Positions 61,607 to 64,000 of a stretch of 64,000 nt of DNA are shown here, piece by piece. This DNA is from Linnemannia elongata (taxonomy: Eukaryota; Mortierellomycota; Mortierellomycetes; Mortierellales; Mortierellaceae), in contig JAXBDG010000013.1 of NCBI GenBank assembly GCA_036320915.1, forward strand, positions 1,240,001 through 1,304,000. The letters run 5' to 3'. The notes beneath the pieces were generated by a model, which saw only the letters and a program-made list of their open reading frames with translations, made no database searches and had not been told where the DNA came from. A program made the position numbers and the translations under genes. Numbering within the stretch: the first letter of the stretch is position 1; each line of letters begins with the position of its first letter.

Positions 61607-62536
61607 GGTTGGCGGTGTTGGAAAACTGTGAATGGGAAGAAGGGAAAAGGTGATTCGCGGGTAGTGTGTTTGTCCCTATGAGGTTCGAAGTAAAAAAAAA
61701 ATTATGGTGCCAAGGTGAGGGGTCAGCAGAAAGGAAAGAAGAGAGGAAAGAAAGAGATGAGTATGACCTCTTGTACAGAAGGAAATGAAACGCGTATGCA
61801 TCCTTGCGTGTGTGCGATCCCTCTTCATGCTGTCATCCCCTTGCTCCTTTCTCCCATTGGGAAAACGGACAATGACTTTTTTGGTGGCGAAGAGTCATAT
61901 GGAGGGGGTGCGAGTTGAGTCGGACTGATTCCTCCGCGGAAGTGGCGTGTGTTTGCTCTGGTGGGTCCAGCCCCTGTAGTTTTCCTGTACGAGAGCCAAG
62001 CGTGTGTGGCCTTAGTTCGTCTGTTTGTCTGTCTGTCTGTCTGCTTGTCCCTTTTCCCGTTCTTGGCCCGAGCTCTGGATTATTTTACACTACCTGAAAG
62101 AGTGAGGACGACGGAAGGAGGTTGAGAGAGGCGTAGAAGAGGTGAGGGTGAGGACGACTGCCGAGTGGGGGAAAGTTGAAGAAGTGTAGAAGTGAGGGAG
62201 AAAGGGAAGGAGGAAAAGGGGTTAAAGAAGGAAGAAGTGAAGGAAAGAAGTGAAGAAGGGAAAGGGAACGAGTTTGTTGGTTTTGAACAGGAAAAAGGGG
62301 AAACAAGAAGGCAAGTGGAGAGACCCTTACTGAAGCTCATGCGATCAATCGTACCTACCCCATTTCTTCCCATGGTAAAGTCGTATTCATACTTCATACA
62401 TTCACGTACATACCCACAACATACTTTTTGGCTCATTTATTATCGTTGTGATTATTAACATCCATGGGGCTTGACTCTGCTCAGCCCACTCTTCACCGTC
62501 ATCCTCGTCACCGTCGAAATTGTGCAAGACACACCA
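61607..62536. promoter_or_regulatory. Upstream region of the Slt2-type kinase
   Basis: 930 bp between the kinase start and the thioredoxin-fold gene stop (both -). It contains (CTGT)n units at 62018-62045 and a purine-rich + strand (62097-62330), that is a CT-rich leader on the transcribed strand. No gene seen. Confidence 0.45.
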
Positions 62537-63440
62537 CTACTTGTTCTTCTTGGTGTCGGCAGACTCCTGTGATGGGAACCCGCTGTTAACCAACTCCAGA
62601 TCCGACATATCCCTGTAGACACCTGGGGGTGCCCGGTAGTACCACCATCCCAAAACAATCTGCAGATACGACACTCCCTCGCGACCCTTCTTCCATTCGC
62701 TCATGCATCTCTCGGCGTTGAATCGTAGGCAAGAACCTCCCCAGCTGCTCACAATCTCGTGCTCGACAGGGTCGTAGACATGCAAGCAAGGCACGCCCTT
62801 GGTCTGCCACTCGTTCAGAATATCCTGCCTAACGGGCTCGTTGTAGGGAATTGCCAGCCAGTGTGGGTGTGCTGCCAATGTCCTATTGAATGCCTCCACA
62901 GATTGGTCCAATGAGATGTAGATAATTACAAAGTCCGGGTTTGATTCCAAGAACTGGTCAATGAGCTAGCAAGAGAGAGGGAAAATAGAGAATATTGTTA
63001 GCGTTACATGGTCAAAAAGACGACGAGTTTTAAGCGTGTAAGATGTCTCATGAAACCGTTGCTTACAGTTGCCAACTCCTGACAAGCAGAATAACGACCA
63101 GCAGCTAATAAAGGTCGAGGAATATCAAAAAGTATGTCAGTCTTCGCTCACTCTCCGACTATCCCACGGTCTCTTGTTTTTTGAGTAATTCCGTTGATAG
63201 GCGATCAAATGCCAAAAGAAAAAAAAGAAGACCACAATTACCGCAAAGGAAGCCAATGGTCTTGTTGGCGACTTCGTAGACAGGGACATGCTTCCCGGTA
63301 GCGTCCTGGAGCTTGATCTTGAAGAGGATAGACTCGTGCTTGTCGATGGTCGCCTTGGCTCTTGTTGCACGTTCTGCGACGGGTGAAGCGTCCGTGGCAA
63401 GGTTGTTATTGTCCGTGGGTGAGTCGACTGTGGTTGCCAT
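62537..63440 (-). CDS. Thioredoxin-fold (nucleoredoxin-like) protein
   Basis: Exons 63242-63440, 63067-63104 and 62537-62965; phases close, 221 residues starting MATTVDSPTDNNNL. About residues 40-170 read as a nucleoredoxin/tryparedoxin-type thioredoxin fold: KHVPVYEVANKTIGFLCAAG, the helix with ACQELATLIDQFLES, FVIIYISLDQSVEAFNRTL, HPHWLAIPYNE and the cis-Pro strand TKGVPCLHVYDP. The position of the usual W-C-x-x-C motif reads RYSACQ, so only the second Cys is kept. A normal two-Cys disulfide reductase is therefore unlikely, though a monothiol or redox-sensor role is possible. The C-terminal 60 residues include LQIVLGWWYYRAPPGVYRD. The substrate is unknown. Confidence 0.72.
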
Positions 63441-63762
63441 TATTATTGTGACCTTGTGTTTTTTGTGTTTGTTGATGAGTGAGAGTGGTGTTTTTGAGAG
63501 ATGAAGAGATGAGAAGAGAAGGCAAGAATGAGTGGACGAGATGAGAACTAAGAACGATGGAATAAGGTGGGGGAAAAGACGTTTCTCTTTCTTCTTTTCT
63601 TTTTCTCTTTTCGACTGCTTTTTCAAATGCATTTTATTCGAACGGACAATTTTTCTTTCTTTTTGGCGGCGGAGGGGCGAATCGATCGAGAGGAAAAAGA
63701 AACACACCCACACACGACTCGCCAACGCCAACCAACAGTTGCGTATGCACACTCTAACCGAT
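63441..63762. other. Gap between thioredoxin-fold and NADAR genes
   Basis: 322 bp, both flanking genes on the - strand; CT-rich leader on that strand (63470-63620). No gene seen. Confidence 0.4.
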
Positions 63763-63923
63763 TCAACTAGCAGTCGTTCCTCGTGCCTTGGCCACCTCCT
63801 CGGCAATCTGCTCCGGCGTCATCTTGGCAATCTTGGTACGCGTCTCCATTAGCACAAATCCGAGCATGTTCTTGCCCGTCCCATCCCCTCCATCCGCCCA
63901 ATATCTATCGTTCCTCGTATGCT
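63763..63923 (-). CDS. NADAR (YbiA/DUF1768) family protein, last exon only
   Basis: The last exon runs from an acceptor (TTTGAACAG) at 63924 to a TGA at 63763-63765; the rest lies to the right of the window. Bases 63924-64000 look like intron, with a TTACTAAT branch-like site. The 53 residues read HTRNDRYWADGGDGTGKN, MLGFVLMETRTKIAKM and a final helix EEVAKARGTTAS. YWxDGGDGxGxNxLGxxLMxxR is the C-terminal signature of NADAR proteins such as bacterial YbiA, N-glycosidases acting on riboflavin-pathway intermediates or on ADP-ribosylated nucleic acid. Whether the catalytic residues are present cannot be seen. Confidence 0.7.
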
Positions 63924-64000
63924 CTGTTCAAATGAATGGTCAAAAAGGACCCAATTAGTAACTCAAAGCCAAAAAGCAATACGCTCAATCGCTCGCAAAT

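Overview
The window looks like nuclear DNA of a filamentous early-diverging fungus, most likely Mortierellomycota/Mucoromycota. The reasons are intron-rich genes (up to 8 coding exons) with GTAAG-type donors and CTAAT/CTAAC-like branch points, a fungal gene set (161-residue tropomyosin, Slt2-type MAP kinase, Dap1, Rrn6/TAF1C-like factor) kept beside a MAGOH exon-junction protein, pyrimidine-rich leaders and many long A/T homopolymers. The lineage call is inference; no rRNA or mobile element is present to fix it. I see no tRNA, rRNA, CRISPR array or transposon.

Layout. 1-6.9 kb: the 5' part of an RtcB-like gene (-) diverges from MAGOH (+), which converges on an Rrn6/TAF1C-like Pol I factor (-). 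7-10.4 kb: a four-finger C2H2 factor (-) with a 25-nt exon and a 1.7-kb intron. 13-19 kb: a PH-domain protein (+) and tropomyosin (+). 19.2-24.1 kb: an SLC25A44-like carrier (-) and an unrecognised Ser/Thr/Pro-rich protein (+). 26.3-31.3 kb: 5-oxoprolinase (-) with a 16-nt exon. 32-38.8 kb: PRC1/Ase1 (+), a GNAT acetyltransferase (-), a Dap1-like heme protein (+) and a CHRAC1/Dpb3-like histone-fold protein (+). 39-48.5 kb: a secreted GH35 beta-galactosidase (-), a Whi5-like candidate (+) and MTR-1-P isomerase (+). 48.8-53.4 kb: choline kinase (-) and MTG1 GTPase (-), the latter with an apparent AT-AC intron. 53.8-57.8 kb: a 2OG-Fe(II) oxygenase (+) and an MBOAT acyltransferase (+). 58.5-64 kb: an Slt2-type MAPK (-), a thioredoxin-fold protein (-) and the 3' end of a NADAR-domain gene (-).

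Most genes are housekeeping and unrelated to each other, and there is no biosynthetic cluster or defence island. Loose themes are cell cycle/cytoskeleton (PRC1/Ase1, tropomyosin, Whi5-like, Slt2 MAPK), lipid metabolism (choline kinase, MBOAT, Dap1) and sulfur/glutathione recycling (5-oxoprolinase, MTR-1-P isomerase).

Exon models were built by hand. They join GT/AG sites so that reading phase is preserved and the protein matches remembered family motifs. Almost all junctions close in phase. The exceptions are the first junction of the Rrn6-like gene, which does not close, and one MTG1 junction, which closes only as AT-AC. The most unusual observations are that AT-AC intron, a perfect 17-bp hairpin in the MAGOH leader, the two micro-exons and the Whi5-type motif.
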